Positions 8,508 through 17,223 of a stretch of DNA of 64,000 nt are shown in pieces; position 1 is the first letter of the stretch; each line of letters begins with the position of its first letter. Below the pieces are notes generated by a model. The model made no database searches. It saw only the letters and a list, made by a program, of their open reading frames with translations, and was not told the DNA's origin. Position numbers and translations under genes: made by a program. This DNA comes from Spirosoma agri (GTDB lineage Bacteria; Bacteroidota; Bacteroidia; Cytophagales; Spirosomataceae): contig NZ_JAAGNZ010000001.1 of NCBI RefSeq assembly GCF_010747415.1, forward strand, positions 186,001-250,000. The letters run 5' to 3'.

Positions 8508-10286
8508 TCAGAAATCACCGGTGTAAAACGGGCTGAACACGTAGTAACTGCTATCGCGCTTGGCTCGTTTGGGCGTTGTCAGGATATACAGGACAAAGCG
8601 GTGTTTGCGATCAGGACCGTCGATGGTCCATTCATCGAACGGTCGTTCGCGTGTATATAACCGATCCACCTCCCGAACGTGGACACTCTCGATTTGCTTT
8701 GGTTTGACCGCAATGCCATTGATATACGTGTCGATATCAGCGGTGTAGTCGTCATACAGCGTTAAAAAATCAGCCTTCGTGCGTTTCACAAAAGCATGTT
8801 TGTTTGCGAAGAACGTTGCTTCGAGCAGCTTATTCATCGAAAACGTATTCGACGTGCCTAGTGGATTGTCCGATATGGCTGCTGCTTCCAGATAGCGTTT
8901 ATACGTCAATCGCAGCGACCCCAGGGGGCGGTTTGTGTGCTTTGTAGAAATGAAGATTCTGAACAACTCCGGCGTCTTGTCTGCTTCGGGGGCATCCTCC
9001 CATTTTTGATAAACCAGCAGATCACTGACTTCTTCGAAAGTGATCGTCGATAACGATTGAGGAGATGATTCCTGCCCGTTGATGAAAAGCTTCATCGGTC
9101 GATAATCCGACTCTCTAACCGCTAGGTGATTATTGCGCAGACACAAGAGTTCTGGGTATTGATTTATCCTTGTAAAATTGATCAGTTTTCCGTTGACCCG
9201 TCGCTGGCCAGCGTTGTTTTCGTTTTCCAGCAACGATGACTGCTGAAACCAGGGCATGCCCGATTTGTCGAGTTCGGCCGCTAAAACGCGTGTGGCGTTG
9301 GTCAGAGGAAAAGACGGGGTTGGACTTTTCATAAATAGACTCTTTTCGCTCTCTTCACGCTCAACGTGCCGGCAAGCCAGGGCCATGGTGCCCACCAGCG
9401 CACACCACACGACATACCAGACCCAGGCGATTACGCTTGATGGCGTACGATTCATCATCGCAATACGCTGGCGTAAGGTCGGGCCGCTGAATTGATTGGC
9501 AAACATGGGCGATCCCGTCGATAAACTTACCCGGACCAGGCTGTACTGATAGGCTCTCGTATCAACTCCTTCGGTCAGTACCGCCCGATCTGCACTAAAT
9601 TCCAGCGATTGATGCAGCAAATGACGAAACAGATAGGCTGCAGGATTAAACCAGAACAGAATACAAACCAGCTCCGCAGTCAGCATATCCAGACTATGCC
9701 ATAAGCGAACGTGGACCCGCTCATGGCGCAGAATTTGTTCCAGTTCGTCGGGATCGTGATGATCTGGATTCACGACAACCCAGTGGAAAAACGAGAAGGG
9801 GGAAGTGACCTGCCTGTCACGTACGAGGGTGAAGCTATCGTATACCTCGTGCGACGACCGGCGAATGATACGCGCCAGCGACGCAACGTGAATGCCAAGT
9901 CTGCCAAGCAGCAGCAGTACACCAAGCAGATAGAACGTAACCAAACCGCTTTGCCAGGACCATTCCCGGGAAGGGGCTTTTGTGGTAAAAGCCGGATAGG
10001 TACGTCCATTGGGAAAGGTAATCGTTACTTCGGGTTGTCTAAAGGGTGGCTCGGGTAATACACTGGGTAGGATAACCTGCGCTGTCTGCTGCATCACCTT
10101 CCGGACGGGTTGAGGCCGCCAATCGGGTAACTCCATCAGGGGAAAGGTAACGGCCGCTATCAGTCCTAACCAGAGCGCAAGGCGATTAGCGCCAAAGAAT
10201 GTCTTACGCCGGAGCAGCACAAAGTAGGCAGTACTGACAATGGCCAGTAAGACATTCGCCAGCAGAACGTAGCGCAGGGTTTCCAT
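8508..10286 (-). CDS. BlaR1-like M56 family membrane metallopeptidase
   Basis: A 592-residue protein. Membrane segments occur at about residues 5-25, 35-55 and 113-135, and again near 205-220. The zinc protease motif HERVH is at 188-192, with a likely third ligand in LEFSAD (E229). The large region after about residue 310 is probably extracytoplasmic and lacks a recognisable penicillin-binding domain, so the signal sensed is unknown. In BlaR1/MecR1 systems a signal activates the protease, which relieves repression by BlaI. It starts 4 bp after the blaI-like stop, as an operon, which supports this partnership. Many Bacteroidota have such pairs unrelated to beta-lactam resistance, and no beta-lactamase gene is nearby. 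Confidence 0.88.
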   Translation of the reverse strand: METLRYVLLANVLLAIVSTAYFVLLRRKTFFGANRLALWLGLIAAVTFPLMELPDWRPQPVRKVMQQTAQVILPSVLPEPPFRQPEVTITFPNGRTYPAFTTKAPSREWSWQSGLVTFYLLGVLLLLGRLGIHVASLARIIRRSSHEVYDSFTLVRDRQVTSPFSFFHWVVVNPDHHDPDELEQILRHERVHVRLWHSLDMLTAELVCILFWFNPAAYLFRHLLHQSLEFSADRAVLTEGVDTRAYQYSLVRVSLSTGSPMFANQFSGPTLRQRIAMMNRTPSSVIAWVWYVVWCALVGTMALACRHVEREESEKSLFMKSPTPSFPLTNATRVLAAELDKSGMPWFQQSSLLENENNAGQRRVNGKLINFTRINQYPELLCLRNNHLAVRESDYRPMKLFINGQESSPQSLSTITFEEVSDLLVYQKWEDAPEADKTPELFRIFISTKHTNRPLGSLRLTYKRYLEAAAISDNPLGTSNTFSMNKLLEATFFANKHAFVKRTKADFLTLYDDYTADIDTYINGIAVKPKQIESVHVREVDRLYTRERPFDEWTIDGPDRKHRFVLYILTTPKRAKRDSSYYVFSPFYTGDF

Positions 10287-10290
10287 ACCG

Positions 10291-10653
10291 CTATTTTTTT
10301 TGTTCGATCATTGCCAGAATCTCCCGCAGTTCGTCGGCCGAAATCTTTTCGTTCTTCGCAAAATAGCTGACCAGATTCTTATACGAGTTATCGAAATAAT
10401 CGCCCACCACTTTTTTGATCACGAACCGGTTCTGGTAGGCTTCCTTGCTAATAATGGGATAATACTCGTGGGTGTTGCCATAGGCCCGGTGACCGATGTA
10501 GCCTTTTTCCTCCAGATTGCGCACGATCGTTGACACCGTATTGTAGTGAAGAGGAGGGTTCGTAAACTGCGGAACCATATCTTTTACGTAGCCCTGTTCC
10601 ATTTTCCAGAGCACCTGCATTATTTCTTCTTCTTTCGACGTTAACTTTTCCAT
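10291..10653 (-). CDS. BlaI/MecI/CopY family transcriptional repressor
   Basis: A 120-residue winged-helix repressor. The N-terminal segment MEKLTSKEEEIMQVLWKMEQGYVKD and the recognition helix region HYNTVSTIVRNLEEKGYIGH are typical of the family; the C-terminal helix (about 85-118) should dimerise. It is the first gene of a two-gene operon with the M56 protease. A 14-bp perfect palindrome overlaps the -33 box of its promoter, so it probably represses its own operon until cleaved or displaced. Confidence 0.92.
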   Translation of the reverse strand: MEKLTSKEEEIMQVLWKMEQGYVKDMVPQFTNPPLHYNTVSTIVRNLEEKGYIGHRAYGNTHEYYPIISKEAYQNRFVIKKVVGDYFDNSYKNLVSYFAKNEKISADELREILAMIEQKK

Positions 10654-10657
10654 AGAA

Positions 10658-10688
10658 CAAACGTATAACTATTTGTCTAGTTTGCAAA
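10658..10688 (-). promoter_or_regulatory. blaI-M56 operon promoter
   Basis: On the minus strand TTTG (10685-10688) and TACGTTTG (10658-10665) are separated by exactly 19 nt, a full match to the Bacteroidota -33/-7 promoter. The ATG follows 5 nt downstream of the -7 box, so the transcript has almost no leader. Confidence 0.75.
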
Positions 10689-10697
10689 CTAATTGTC
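10669..10697. promoter_or_regulatory. Palindromic operator for the BlaI-like repressor
   Basis: TAGTTTGCAAACTA (10678-10691) is a perfect palindrome and contains the -33 box of the blaI promoter. The flanks CTATTTGTC and CTAATTGTC form a direct repeat around it. The position is what is expected for self-repression; binding is inferred. Confidence 0.65.
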
Positions 10698-10710
10698 TCG
10701 TTTTTTACTA

Positions 10711-10742
10711 TTTGAAAAGCCAGATAGCCCGTCGTAGCTTTG
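10711..10742 (+). promoter_or_regulatory. gldH promoter
   Basis: TTTG (10711-10714) and TAGCTTTG (10735-10742) are 20 nt apart and point toward gldH, whose ATG is 19 nt further on. The site is back-to-back with the blaI promoter. Confidence 0.7.
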
Positions 10743-10761
10743 TAGCCTATTGAGCGGATGT

Positions 10762-11238
10762 ATGAAACAGTTGAGTTTATTGATGGTGACCCTGTTGCTG
10801 GTACTGAGTTGCGACACCAATGCGGTCTATAAGGAATACACGGATATTGACGACGGAAAATGGTATATCAAGAATGCACCAACGTTTACGTTCGAGATTA
10901 AGGATGCGTCGATACCCTATAATATCTATTACAACCTGCGAAACAGCCTTTCGTACGGTTACTACAATCTCTACCTGACCCGCTACCTGCGTGATGCCGA
11001 TGGAAAAGAGATTGAGTCCCGACTCGATGAACTGATCCTGATGGACCCCAAGACGGGCAGACCGAACGGCGACGGTCTCGGTGATCTTTTCGATCACAAA
11101 TTTTTGATGAAGCGCGATTATCGGTTTCCAAAGCCGGGTAAATACACCATGCAGATCAAGCAGTACATGCGTCAGGACCCGCTCCTGAATATCCAAAGCG
11201 TTGGTATCACAGTTGAGAAAGCTATATCTACCAACTAA
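10762..11238 (+). CDS. gldH: Gliding motility lipoprotein GldH
   Basis: A 158-residue lipoprotein with a signal peptide and lipobox LVLSC (Cys17), then the GldH body (YKEYTDIDDGKWYI; NIYYNLRNSLSYGYYNLYL; PKPGKYTMQIKQYMRQDPL). GldH is one of the Gld lipoproteins needed for gliding in Flavobacterium and is conserved through Bacteroidota with the gliding/type IX secretion machinery. The ATG at 10762 is chosen over an upstream TTG because it starts the signal peptide. A PAP2 gene follows 18 bp later and may be co-transcribed. Confidence 0.9.
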   Translation: MKQLSLLMVTLLLVLSCDTNAVYKEYTDIDDGKWYIKNAPTFTFEIKDASIPYNIYYNLRNSLSYGYYNLYLTRYLRDADGKEIESRLDELILMDPKTGRPNGDGLGDLFDHKFLMKRDYRFPKPGKYTMQIKQYMRQDPLLNIQSVGITVEKAISTN

Positions 11239-11256
11239 CTTACTGATATACTGCTA

Positions 11257-11913
11257 ATGATAGTCGATTTTCTGCGAAAAAATAGATCGTTCTTCCTGCC
11301 TTACCTTGTCGCCCTGATTGTGCTAGGTGCTTTGCAATGGCTCTATACACAGGAGCAATTGATGCAGTGGGTAAACAGTAGAAACAGTTTGATCGCCGAC
11401 AACCTGTTTCCCTACGTGACGTACATGGGTGACGGCGCTTTTTTTGTCGTTATCTGCGTGATCCTACTGATCTACAATAAGCGTGTTGGCTTTGTAGCGT
11501 TTGCGAGTTTCGCTTTGTCTTCCCTGGTTTCGCTCTTCTTAAAAACGGTCGTCTTCCCCAACTCACCCCGGCCGCTCAAATTTTTCGAGCATTCAACGTA
11601 CGAATATCATCTTATTAAAGGACTGGATATTTACAGCTACAACAGCTTTCCATCGGGCCATACGACCTCGGCTTTTGCCGTGTTTGGCCTACTCGCTTTT
11701 CTGGATGCCAGGAAAAAGCGGGGCTATTTCTTTGTACTGTTAGGCTTTCTGACCGGTTATTCGCGCGTGTACTTATTTCAGCACTTCGTTGAAGATGTCT
11801 ATGTCGGTTCGATCGTTGGTACGCTATCTTCCGTATTCATCTACCTGTTTTTGTACCGATGGATGAAGAACGATAAGGCGCTTAAGCAAGCCTCCGGCGA
11901 AGAAGTTGCCTGA
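11257..11913 (+). CDS. PAP2-family membrane phosphatase
   Basis: A 218-residue protein with about five or six membrane segments. All three phosphatase motifs are present: K96 to R105-P106 (KTVVFPNSPRP), PSGH at 132-135, and SR at 169-170 followed by H176. Such enzymes remove phosphate from lipids such as undecaprenyl pyrophosphate or phosphatidic acid on the outer face of the inner membrane; the substrate cannot be told here. It follows gldH by 18 bp and ends at a strong shared terminator. Confidence 0.9.
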   Translation: MIVDFLRKNRSFFLPYLVALIVLGALQWLYTQEQLMQWVNSRNSLIADNLFPYVTYMGDGAFFVVICVILLIYNKRVGFVAFASFALSSLVSLFLKTVVFPNSPRPLKFFEHSTYEYHLIKGLDIYSYNSFPSGHTTSAFAVFGLLAFLDARKKRGYFFVLLGFLTGYSRVYLFQHFVEDVYVGSIVGTLSSVFIYLFLYRWMKNDKALKQASGEEVA

Positions 11914-11933
11914 TGCCATCAGAGACTAAAAAC

Positions 11934-11976
11934 AAGCAATCCCGGTAATCAAGGCCATTGATTACCGGGATTGCTT
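11934..11976. terminator. Bidirectional terminator, PAP2 / DUF4293 genes
   Basis: A perfect 19-bp stem (11934-11952 with 11958-11976) with a 5-nt loop lies between two convergent genes. Confidence 0.9.
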
Positions 11977-11994
11977 ACTCAGTTAGTAAAAAAA

Positions 11995-12504
11995 CTAACG
12001 CAGCCGATCGGAACCACGCACCAGTTTTTCGTCCCGACGAATGAAGCGGTTAGCCAGTGCATTGCAGACGAGCGCGGCAATGATGGCATAGAAGCCCAGC
12101 AAAAAGCTACCCTGATCGGCGGGATTACCGTATGCTTTGCCGAAATACAAGGTTCTGTAAAGGACAATACCCATGATAGCCGTCAGCATCAAGGCATTCA
12201 CCGCGCAAAGTGCCGATTGAGTAAGCCGGTTACGGTACTGAAAAATGGCATAGAGCGATGACAGGGCAACCAGCCCCATCAGGAGCCCCAAATACCAGAC
12301 CGATGTTACCGAGGTAGACGATGCGATCTGTACGGGAACACCTGCCTGTGGGGAAACATTTTCCTGCTGACTGTATTGCAAAGCAGTAAGACTAGCCATT
12401 TCGGGTGACTTCAAGCCGGCTTTTTCCCAGAGTGGATTTGATAAGGCAACGCCCATGGCAACAGCAATAAGAAACAAAAATATCGTTTGAACACGTTGGA
12501 TCAT
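11995..12504 (-). CDS. DUF4293 family membrane protein
   Basis: A 169-residue protein with four predicted membrane segments (near residues 5-25, 75-95, 107-125 and 135-155). The start MIQRVQTIFLFLIAVAM is the typical DUF4293 N-terminus; the ATG at 12504 is preferred over an upstream in-frame start at 12543. The family is restricted to Bacteroidota and has no known function. It is divergent from mnmD. Confidence 0.85.
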   Translation of the reverse strand: MIQRVQTIFLFLIAVAMGVALSNPLWEKAGLKSPEMASLTALQYSQQENVSPQAGVPVQIASSTSVTSVWYLGLLMGLVALSSLYAIFQYRNRLTQSALCAVNALMLTAIMGIVLYRTLYFGKAYGNPADQGSFLLGFYAIIAALVCNALANRFIRRDEKLVRGSDRLR

Positions 12505-12529
12505 TTGTGAAATAGATGATTTGGGAGTG

Positions 12530-12537
12530 CAAAAATA
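12530..12537 (-). promoter_or_regulatory. Candidate -7 element for the DUF4293 gene
   Basis: The minus strand reads TATTTTTG 25 nt before the ATG at 12504. No clear -33 partner is seen. Confidence 0.4.
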
Positions 12538-12556
12538 GCCCAAAAATTGATAGTGT

Positions 12557-13228
12557 ATGAAAGCAGATGTTCAGTTGTTGATTACGGCGGATGGATCGCA
12601 TACCGCCGTTAATCAGGTACTCAATAAAACATACCATTCCATCCACGGTGCTTACCAGGAATCGCAGCGGGTTTACATTGAATTAGGCTTGTTTTCCGCG
12701 TTCGATGCGTTTCCGGATGGGCCTATCCACGTCTTCGAAATGGGATTTGGTACCGGTCTGAATGCGTTATTGACTGCGCGTGAAGCAGAACGGCAGCAAC
12801 GCCAGATTTTTTATACGACAATCGACGCGTACCCAATGCCGCCGGAAGCCACCAGCCAGTTAAACTACGATCAGTTTTTTGGCACGTCGTATCTAACGGC
12901 GCTGCACGAATCGCGGTGGAACGAGCCTGTTGAGGTGAATCCCTATTTCAGATTGACAAAAATCGAAAGTGAACTCCAGGCGCTGCAAATTGATGAGCGT
13001 TTCCAGCTGATTTATTATGATGCGTTCGCACCAACTGCCCAGCCTGAACTATGGGAGACCGAAATTTTTCAGCAACTGGCCGATCTGTTGCTTCCTGGTG
13101 GATTACTGACGACGTATTGCTCCCGAAGTTATGTTCAGCGTAATATGCGGGCAGCTGGTTTTACGGTTACGAAACATTCCGGCCCCTTGCACAAACGCGA
13201 CATTTTGAAAGCGGAAAAAGTACGTTAG
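12557..13228 (+). CDS. mnmD: MnmD-type tRNA 5-methylaminomethyl-2-thiouridine methyltransferase
   Basis: A 223-residue protein matching the N-terminal methyltransferase half of MnmC (DUF752). It has the S-adenosylmethionine-binding motif FEMGFGTGLNALL (about 55-67), an acidic strand end TIDAYP, and DAFAPTAQPELW, the family signature around the catalytic site. It should complete the modification of the tRNA wobble uridine. The FAD-dependent MnmC half is absent, as in other standalone MnmD proteins. It is divergent from the DUF4293 gene and followed by a thioredoxin-like gene. Confidence 0.88.
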   Translation: MKADVQLLITADGSHTAVNQVLNKTYHSIHGAYQESQRVYIELGLFSAFDAFPDGPIHVFEMGFGTGLNALLTAREAERQQRQIFYTTIDAYPMPPEATSQLNYDQFFGTSYLTALHESRWNEPVEVNPYFRLTKIESELQALQIDERFQLIYYDAFAPTAQPELWETEIFQQLADLLLPGGLLTTYCSRSYVQRNMRAAGFTVTKHSGPLHKRDILKAEKVR

Positions 13229-13320
13229 GGCGGCCGAGGATTAAAAAATAGACGACTGCTAATTTTATCGGACCAGTGACGTTATTCTCAAAACAGTTGC
13301 TTTATCGATCGAACAAGGCT

Positions 13321-13896
13321 ATGAACCGTCTATTTATTTTCTTTGCCGCTTTCGTTTTACTCACGGCCAGCGCGTTTCGAACCACTCTACCTACCGAGCC
13401 AGCAAAAAGCCCACAAACAGACGCCAAACATATCAATTGGCTGACCGTTCAGGAAGCCTATGCGCTGACGCAGAAAAAGCCGAAGAAGTTCGTGATCGAT
13501 GTTTACACCAACTGGTGCGGCTGGTGTAAGGTTATGGATCGGGAAACATTCTCTAAACCAGCCATCGTCGACTACGTAAACGAAAACTATTATGCCGTCC
13601 GACTCAATGCCGAACAGACGCAGGATATAAAACTAGGCAAAGAAACCTTCAAATACGTCAGCTCTGGCGGGCGGGGGATTCACGAACTGGCGGCTGCACT
13701 GCTGAAAAACCAGATGAGTTACCCGACGACGGTGTTTCTGGACGAGAAATTTCAGCTTATTCAGCCCATACCCGGTTATCTGGAGCCTCGCACGTTTCAT
13801 CAGGTGATCACCTATTTCGGGCAAAATTATCATCAGAAAGAGCCATTCGATCGGTACAAGGCAGGTACGTACGCCAGAGTGTATCAGGGTAAATAA
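13321..13896 (+). CDS. Exported thioredoxin-like protein
   Basis: A 191-residue protein with an N-terminal signal sequence (MNRLFIFFAAFVLLTASAF) and a thioredoxin fold. The redox motif is CGWC (Cys66 and Cys69), followed by a cis-proline segment SYPTTVFLD. It resembles the thioredoxin_7/DUF255 type of periplasmic reductase in Bacteroidota. The ATG at 13321 is chosen because it begins the signal peptide; the frame is open further upstream. The partner protein is unknown. A terminator hairpin follows. Confidence 0.85.
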   Translation: MNRLFIFFAAFVLLTASAFRTTLPTEPAKSPQTDAKHINWLTVQEAYALTQKKPKKFVIDVYTNWCGWCKVMDRETFSKPAIVDYVNENYYAVRLNAEQTQDIKLGKETFKYVSSGGRGIHELAAALLKNQMSYPTTVFLDEKFQLIQPIPGYLEPRTFHQVITYFGQNYHQKEPFDRYKAGTYARVYQGK

Positions 13897-13920
13897 ACTA
13901 ACCTGCAATAAAGATGGCCT

Positions 13921-13964
13921 ATAGAGGTCAGTCGACCAACGAAAGCGGTTCGGCTGACCTCTAT
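13921..13964 (+). terminator. Hairpin terminator after the thioredoxin-like gene
   Basis: ATAGAGGTCAG (13921-13931) pairs with CTGACCTCTAT (13954-13964), extended by several more pairs, followed by a T-rich stretch. A second small dyad, CCGT and ACGG, lies just after it (13965-13979). Confidence 0.7.
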
Positions 13965-14022
13965 CCGTTTTATATACGGCGTAAACAAGCCCTCTTAAAG
14001 GCCTGCGTATATGTTTGTCTCG

Positions 14023-14030
14023 TATTTTTG
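14023..14030 (+). promoter_or_regulatory. Candidate -7 element for the M13 peptidase gene
   Basis: TATTTTTG lies 32 nt before the ATG. No good -33 partner is present. Confidence 0.45.
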
Positions 14031-14062
14031 TGGGCTTCATTAACCCTGACCAATAAGCCTGC

Positions 14063-16153
14063 ATGAAGAAACAACTGGTTTTTCTCGTATTGGTACTAGC
14101 TGCTGTCAATGCACTGATGGCAAGTGGCGGACCCGCCCGGCCTCGATCGGGCGCGTTCCCCAGAAAAGACGCTATACATATACGTTTACGCCCGAACATA
14201 CCCCCTCGTAAGTTCATAGATCCGCAGAACATGGACCTGACGGTTAAGCCGGGTGACAATTTCTACCAATATGCGAACGGAAACTGGATTCGTTCCAATC
14301 CGATTCCGGCTTCGAAAACGTCGTGGGGGAGCTTCAATGAGCTACGCGAAAAAAGCCTGAATGCGATGAAGTCGCTACTGGAGGAGGCTACTAAAACAAC
14401 GACGAAGGGTCGTCTTTATCAGATGGTAGGCGATTACTATACGAGCGGTATGGACAGTCTGGCCATCGAAAAAGCCGGTTTCGACCCAATCAAGCCTGAT
14501 CTGGCCCGCATCGATAAGGTAAATAACAAAGCTGCTTTTCTTAATGAGTTAGCTTACCAGCGGACACAGGGTAATGGCATGCTGTTTGGCTTCAATGTTA
14601 CACCGGATCGAAAGAACGTTACCAAGTATTTGCCACAGCTTACACAGGGCGGTACAACGCTACCCGACCGTGACTATTATCTGAAGAGTGACCCGCGAAA
14701 TCAGAAGATCCGTGATGCTTATCATGAGAATCTGATTAAGATGTTTGCCTTGATCGGTGAAGAGCCAACGCAGGCGTCACAGGATGCAGATGTAGTTGTG
14801 CGTCTGGAAACGGCGCTGGCAAAGGCGCAAATGCCACGGGTGGAGATGCGCGATCCATATAAGACCTATAATAAAGTGGCCGTGTCTGCTTTTAGTCCGC
14901 AAACTCCGGGCGTTAGCTGGGCTGATCAACTGAGTAAATACGGCGCGATGGGGCAGGATACCTTGCTCGTTCAGAGCCCAGCGTTTTTTAAATCGTTAGA
15001 TAGCCTGCTCACGGCTACACCGATCGAGGACCTGCGGACGTATATGCGCTGGAACATTGTGAAGAATGCCGCTCCCTATCTAAGCGATGGTTTTGTGACA
15101 CAAAATTTCGCCTTCGCAAAAGTGTTGACTGGTCAGAAAGAGCAGACACCGCGTTGGCAACGTGTGAGTAGTCTGATCGATGGTACGCTCAGCGACCTTC
15201 TCGGGCAACTTTATGTGCAAAGTTACTTCAAGCCGGAGGCCAAGCAACGAATGCTGGCGCTGGTCGATAACCTTGAAGCGTCTTACAAGGAGCATATCAA
15301 GAATCTGGATTGGATGAGTGAGGATACCAAGAAAAAGGCGCTTGTAAAATTGCTGGCGTTTAAACGAAAAATAGGTTATCCTGATAAATGGAAAGCATAT
15401 GAAGGGGTTACAATCAGCCGGAATGATTTTTATGGAAATGTAAAATCGGCTAATAAATGGCAATACAATCATGTCATTAGTCGATTGGGAAAACCCGTTG
15501 ATCGCACCGAGTGGGGGATGACACCGCCAACCGTAAATGCACAATATAGTCCGGTGAATAATGACATATCGTTTCCGGCGGCCATTTTACAATTTCCGTT
15601 CTTTGATTTTGACGCTGATGATGCTGTTAACTACGGAGGTATTGGTGCTGTGATTGGCCACGAAATGACGCACGGTTTCGATGATTCTGGCCGACAATAC
15701 GACGCTGACGGCACCCTACGTGATTGGTGGAGCAAAGACGACGCTACGAAGTTCAAAGAACGGGCTGATAAAGTGCGGGACCAGTTTTTTGGCTTTAAGG
15801 TACTGGATTCGATCAAGGTGAACGGACAGTTGACATTGGGCGAAAACCTTGCTGACCTGGGTGGACTGGCCATCGCTTACGACGCGTTCAAAAAAACGTC
15901 TCAGGGAAAATCGAAGACCAAAACGGACGGCTTTACCCCCGATCAGCGATTCTTTCTGTCTTGGGCTCAAGTGTGGCGTAGCAATCAACTACCCGAATCG
16001 ACTGCCCAACGAATCATGACCGATCCACATGCGCCGGATCTTTATCGTGTCAATGGACCTGTGTCCAATATTGACGCATGGTATCAGGCTTTCAACGTTC
16101 AGCCTGGTGATAAACTCTACAAACCAAAAGAACAGCGAATCAAGGTATGGTAA
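14063..16153 (+). CDS. M13 family zinc metallopeptidase (neprilysin/PepO-like)
   Basis: A 696-residue exported protease. A signal peptide (about 1-20) precedes the M13 N-terminal domain (MDLTVKPGDNFYQYANGNWIR near 55-75). The zinc site is HEMTH (residues 533-537) and the third ligand is in ENLADLGG (from residue 594). M13 peptidases cleave short peptides; a periplasmic or outer-membrane site is expected. The length and C-terminal residues (IKVW) are typical. It appears monocistronic, with its own promoter element and a dyad after the stop. Confidence 0.95.
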   Translation: MKKQLVFLVLVLAAVNALMASGGPARPRSGAFPRKDAIHIRLRPNIPPRKFIDPQNMDLTVKPGDNFYQYANGNWIRSNPIPASKTSWGSFNELREKSLNAMKSLLEEATKTTTKGRLYQMVGDYYTSGMDSLAIEKAGFDPIKPDLARIDKVNNKAAFLNELAYQRTQGNGMLFGFNVTPDRKNVTKYLPQLTQGGTTLPDRDYYLKSDPRNQKIRDAYHENLIKMFALIGEEPTQASQDADVVVRLETALAKAQMPRVEMRDPYKTYNKVAVSAFSPQTPGVSWADQLSKYGAMGQDTLLVQSPAFFKSLDSLLTATPIEDLRTYMRWNIVKNAAPYLSDGFVTQNFAFAKVLTGQKEQTPRWQRVSSLIDGTLSDLLGQLYVQSYFKPEAKQRMLALVDNLEASYKEHIKNLDWMSEDTKKKALVKLLAFKRKIGYPDKWKAYEGVTISRNDFYGNVKSANKWQYNHVISRLGKPVDRTEWGMTPPTVNAQYSPVNNDISFPAAILQFPFFDFDADDAVNYGGIGAVIGHEMTHGFDDSGRQYDADGTLRDWWSKDDATKFKERADKVRDQFFGFKVLDSIKVNGQLTLGENLADLGGLAIAYDAFKKTSQGKSKTKTDGFTPDQRFFLSWAQVWRSNQLPESTAQRIMTDPHAPDLYRVNGPVSNIDAWYQAFNVQPGDKLYKPKEQRIKVW

Positions 16154-16159
16154 ACGTCG

Positions 16160-16213
16160 ATTGAGTGTGAACGAACGAAGTATGACGTAGCCAACGATTC
16201 AAGCACACTCAAT
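16160..16213 (+). terminator. Dyad after the M13 gene, possible terminator
   Basis: ATTGAGTGTG (16160-16169) and CACACTCAAT (16204-16213) form a perfect 10-bp stem with a 34-nt loop. There is no T-run, so termination is uncertain. Confidence 0.4.
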
Positions 16214-16295
16214 GCTCATCAGTAGTCAATTATATTCTTGGTCATTTGCTGATTGATCGGTAGATATAGTCCCTATTCGCCTGAACTCTAGCTTT

Positions 16296-16835
16296 ATGAA
16301 AGCATTCCAATTTCTCGCAGTTTTGTTAATGGTGAGTCTGTCATGTCAGACAAAACCAAAGCAGGAAACTAAAAAGACAGCCGCCAGCGATCAGCCAGAC
16401 AGCGCGGCAATTCTGGCGAAACGAGCCGGTCCCGAAGCTCCCCGGTCAGCCGCTGATCGTCTGGTAAGAGCCCTCTACTTTGAACATAACGCTAAAGAAA
16501 ATCCGTTTCAGGAAACGAAAGATCGGACGCTGATCGACCAGTTCTTTGCGAAACCCACTGCTGACCTTATCTGGAGCGATGCGCAAAAAGCACCAGTAAA
16601 AGTTGATCGGACAAAAATAAATCTCCTCTATAATGCTCCAAATACAGCCATTAAAAAAATGTGGGTCGAACCAGCCGCTGTAGGTGGGACGAGAGCCATT
16701 GTGTACGTAACATTTCAGAACAATGGAAAACCCCAGGAACTCAAAATTGATCTACAACAGCTAAATGGGCGGTGGCGCATCACAGAAATTTTTTATCCCG
16801 ACAATAGACAGTTGACGAAACTACTTAGTAAATAA
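16296..16835 (+). CDS. Small lipoprotein, DUF3828-like
   Basis: A 179-residue protein with a lipoprotein signal (VSLSC, Cys17), a low-complexity charged linker (about 18-55) and a compact domain. The domain (ADRLVRALYFEHNAKENPF, DQFFAKPTADLIW, KIDLQQLNGRWRITEIFYP) resembles secreted NTF2-like/DUF3828 proteins. No catalytic motif is seen and its function is unknown. It precedes the tRNA cluster by about 250 nt and is probably transcribed separately. Confidence 0.7.
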   Translation: MKAFQFLAVLLMVSLSCQTKPKQETKKTAASDQPDSAAILAKRAGPEAPRSAADRLVRALYFEHNAKENPFQETKDRTLIDQFFAKPTADLIWSDAQKAPVKVDRTKINLLYNAPNTAIKKMWVEPAAVGGTRAIVYVTFQNNGKPQELKIDLQQLNGRWRITEIFYPDNRQLTKLLSK

Positions 16836-17010
16836 GGACTATCACTAGCGGCTGGCAAAAAGCATTAAGTAGGGCCGTAGATAGTAAATAGGTTCTGTAT
16901 ACCCCAAATGACCCGTACTCGTTCACTTTCAAAAGGAGCTATAGTAAATAGCGGTACAGTATTCAACAGCCCGTTTTCTCATTTTCTGTAAATTATTTTT
17001 TAATCATTTG

Positions 17011-17040
17011 TTGACAACACGATAAAAGCGTGTAATTTTG
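17011..17040 (+). promoter_or_regulatory. tRNA-tuf promoter
   Basis: TTG (17011-17013) and TAATTTTG (17033-17040) are separated by 19 nt, a textbook Bacteroidota promoter. It lies about 50 nt before tRNA-Tyr and probably drives the three tRNAs and tuf. Confidence 0.8.
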
Positions 17041-17091
17041 CAACTCCAAACCCGGAAGGGGGCGGGAAATGTTCTTTACCAGTGTTTTTTT

Positions 17092-17174
17092 GGGGAGTTT
17101 CCAGAGTGGCCAAATGGATCAGACTGTAAATCTGCTGGCGTACGCCTTCGGAGGTTCGAATCCTCCACTCCCCA
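17092..17174 (+). tRNA. tRNA-Tyr (GTA)
   Basis: An 83-nt class II tRNA. The acceptor stem GGGGAGT pairs with ACTCCCC; the anticodon loop is CTGTAAA (GTA); a long variable arm and the GGTTCGAATCC T-arm are present. CCA is not encoded. Confidence 0.95.
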
Positions 17175-17223
17175 CAAAAAAGTTGTACGGTTCATGAATC
17201 TAGTAAATTGTACAACTCTTTTT

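Noticed and set aside
8508-10653. Beta-lactam resistance locus
   Set aside because: Although the pair looks like BlaI-BlaR1, the sensor lacks a penicillin-binding domain and no beta-lactamase or PBP2a gene is adjacent.
13633-14259. 208-codon minus-strand frame across the thioredoxin and M13 genes
   Set aside because: It runs antisense to two well-supported genes and across a terminator, with no recognisable domain.
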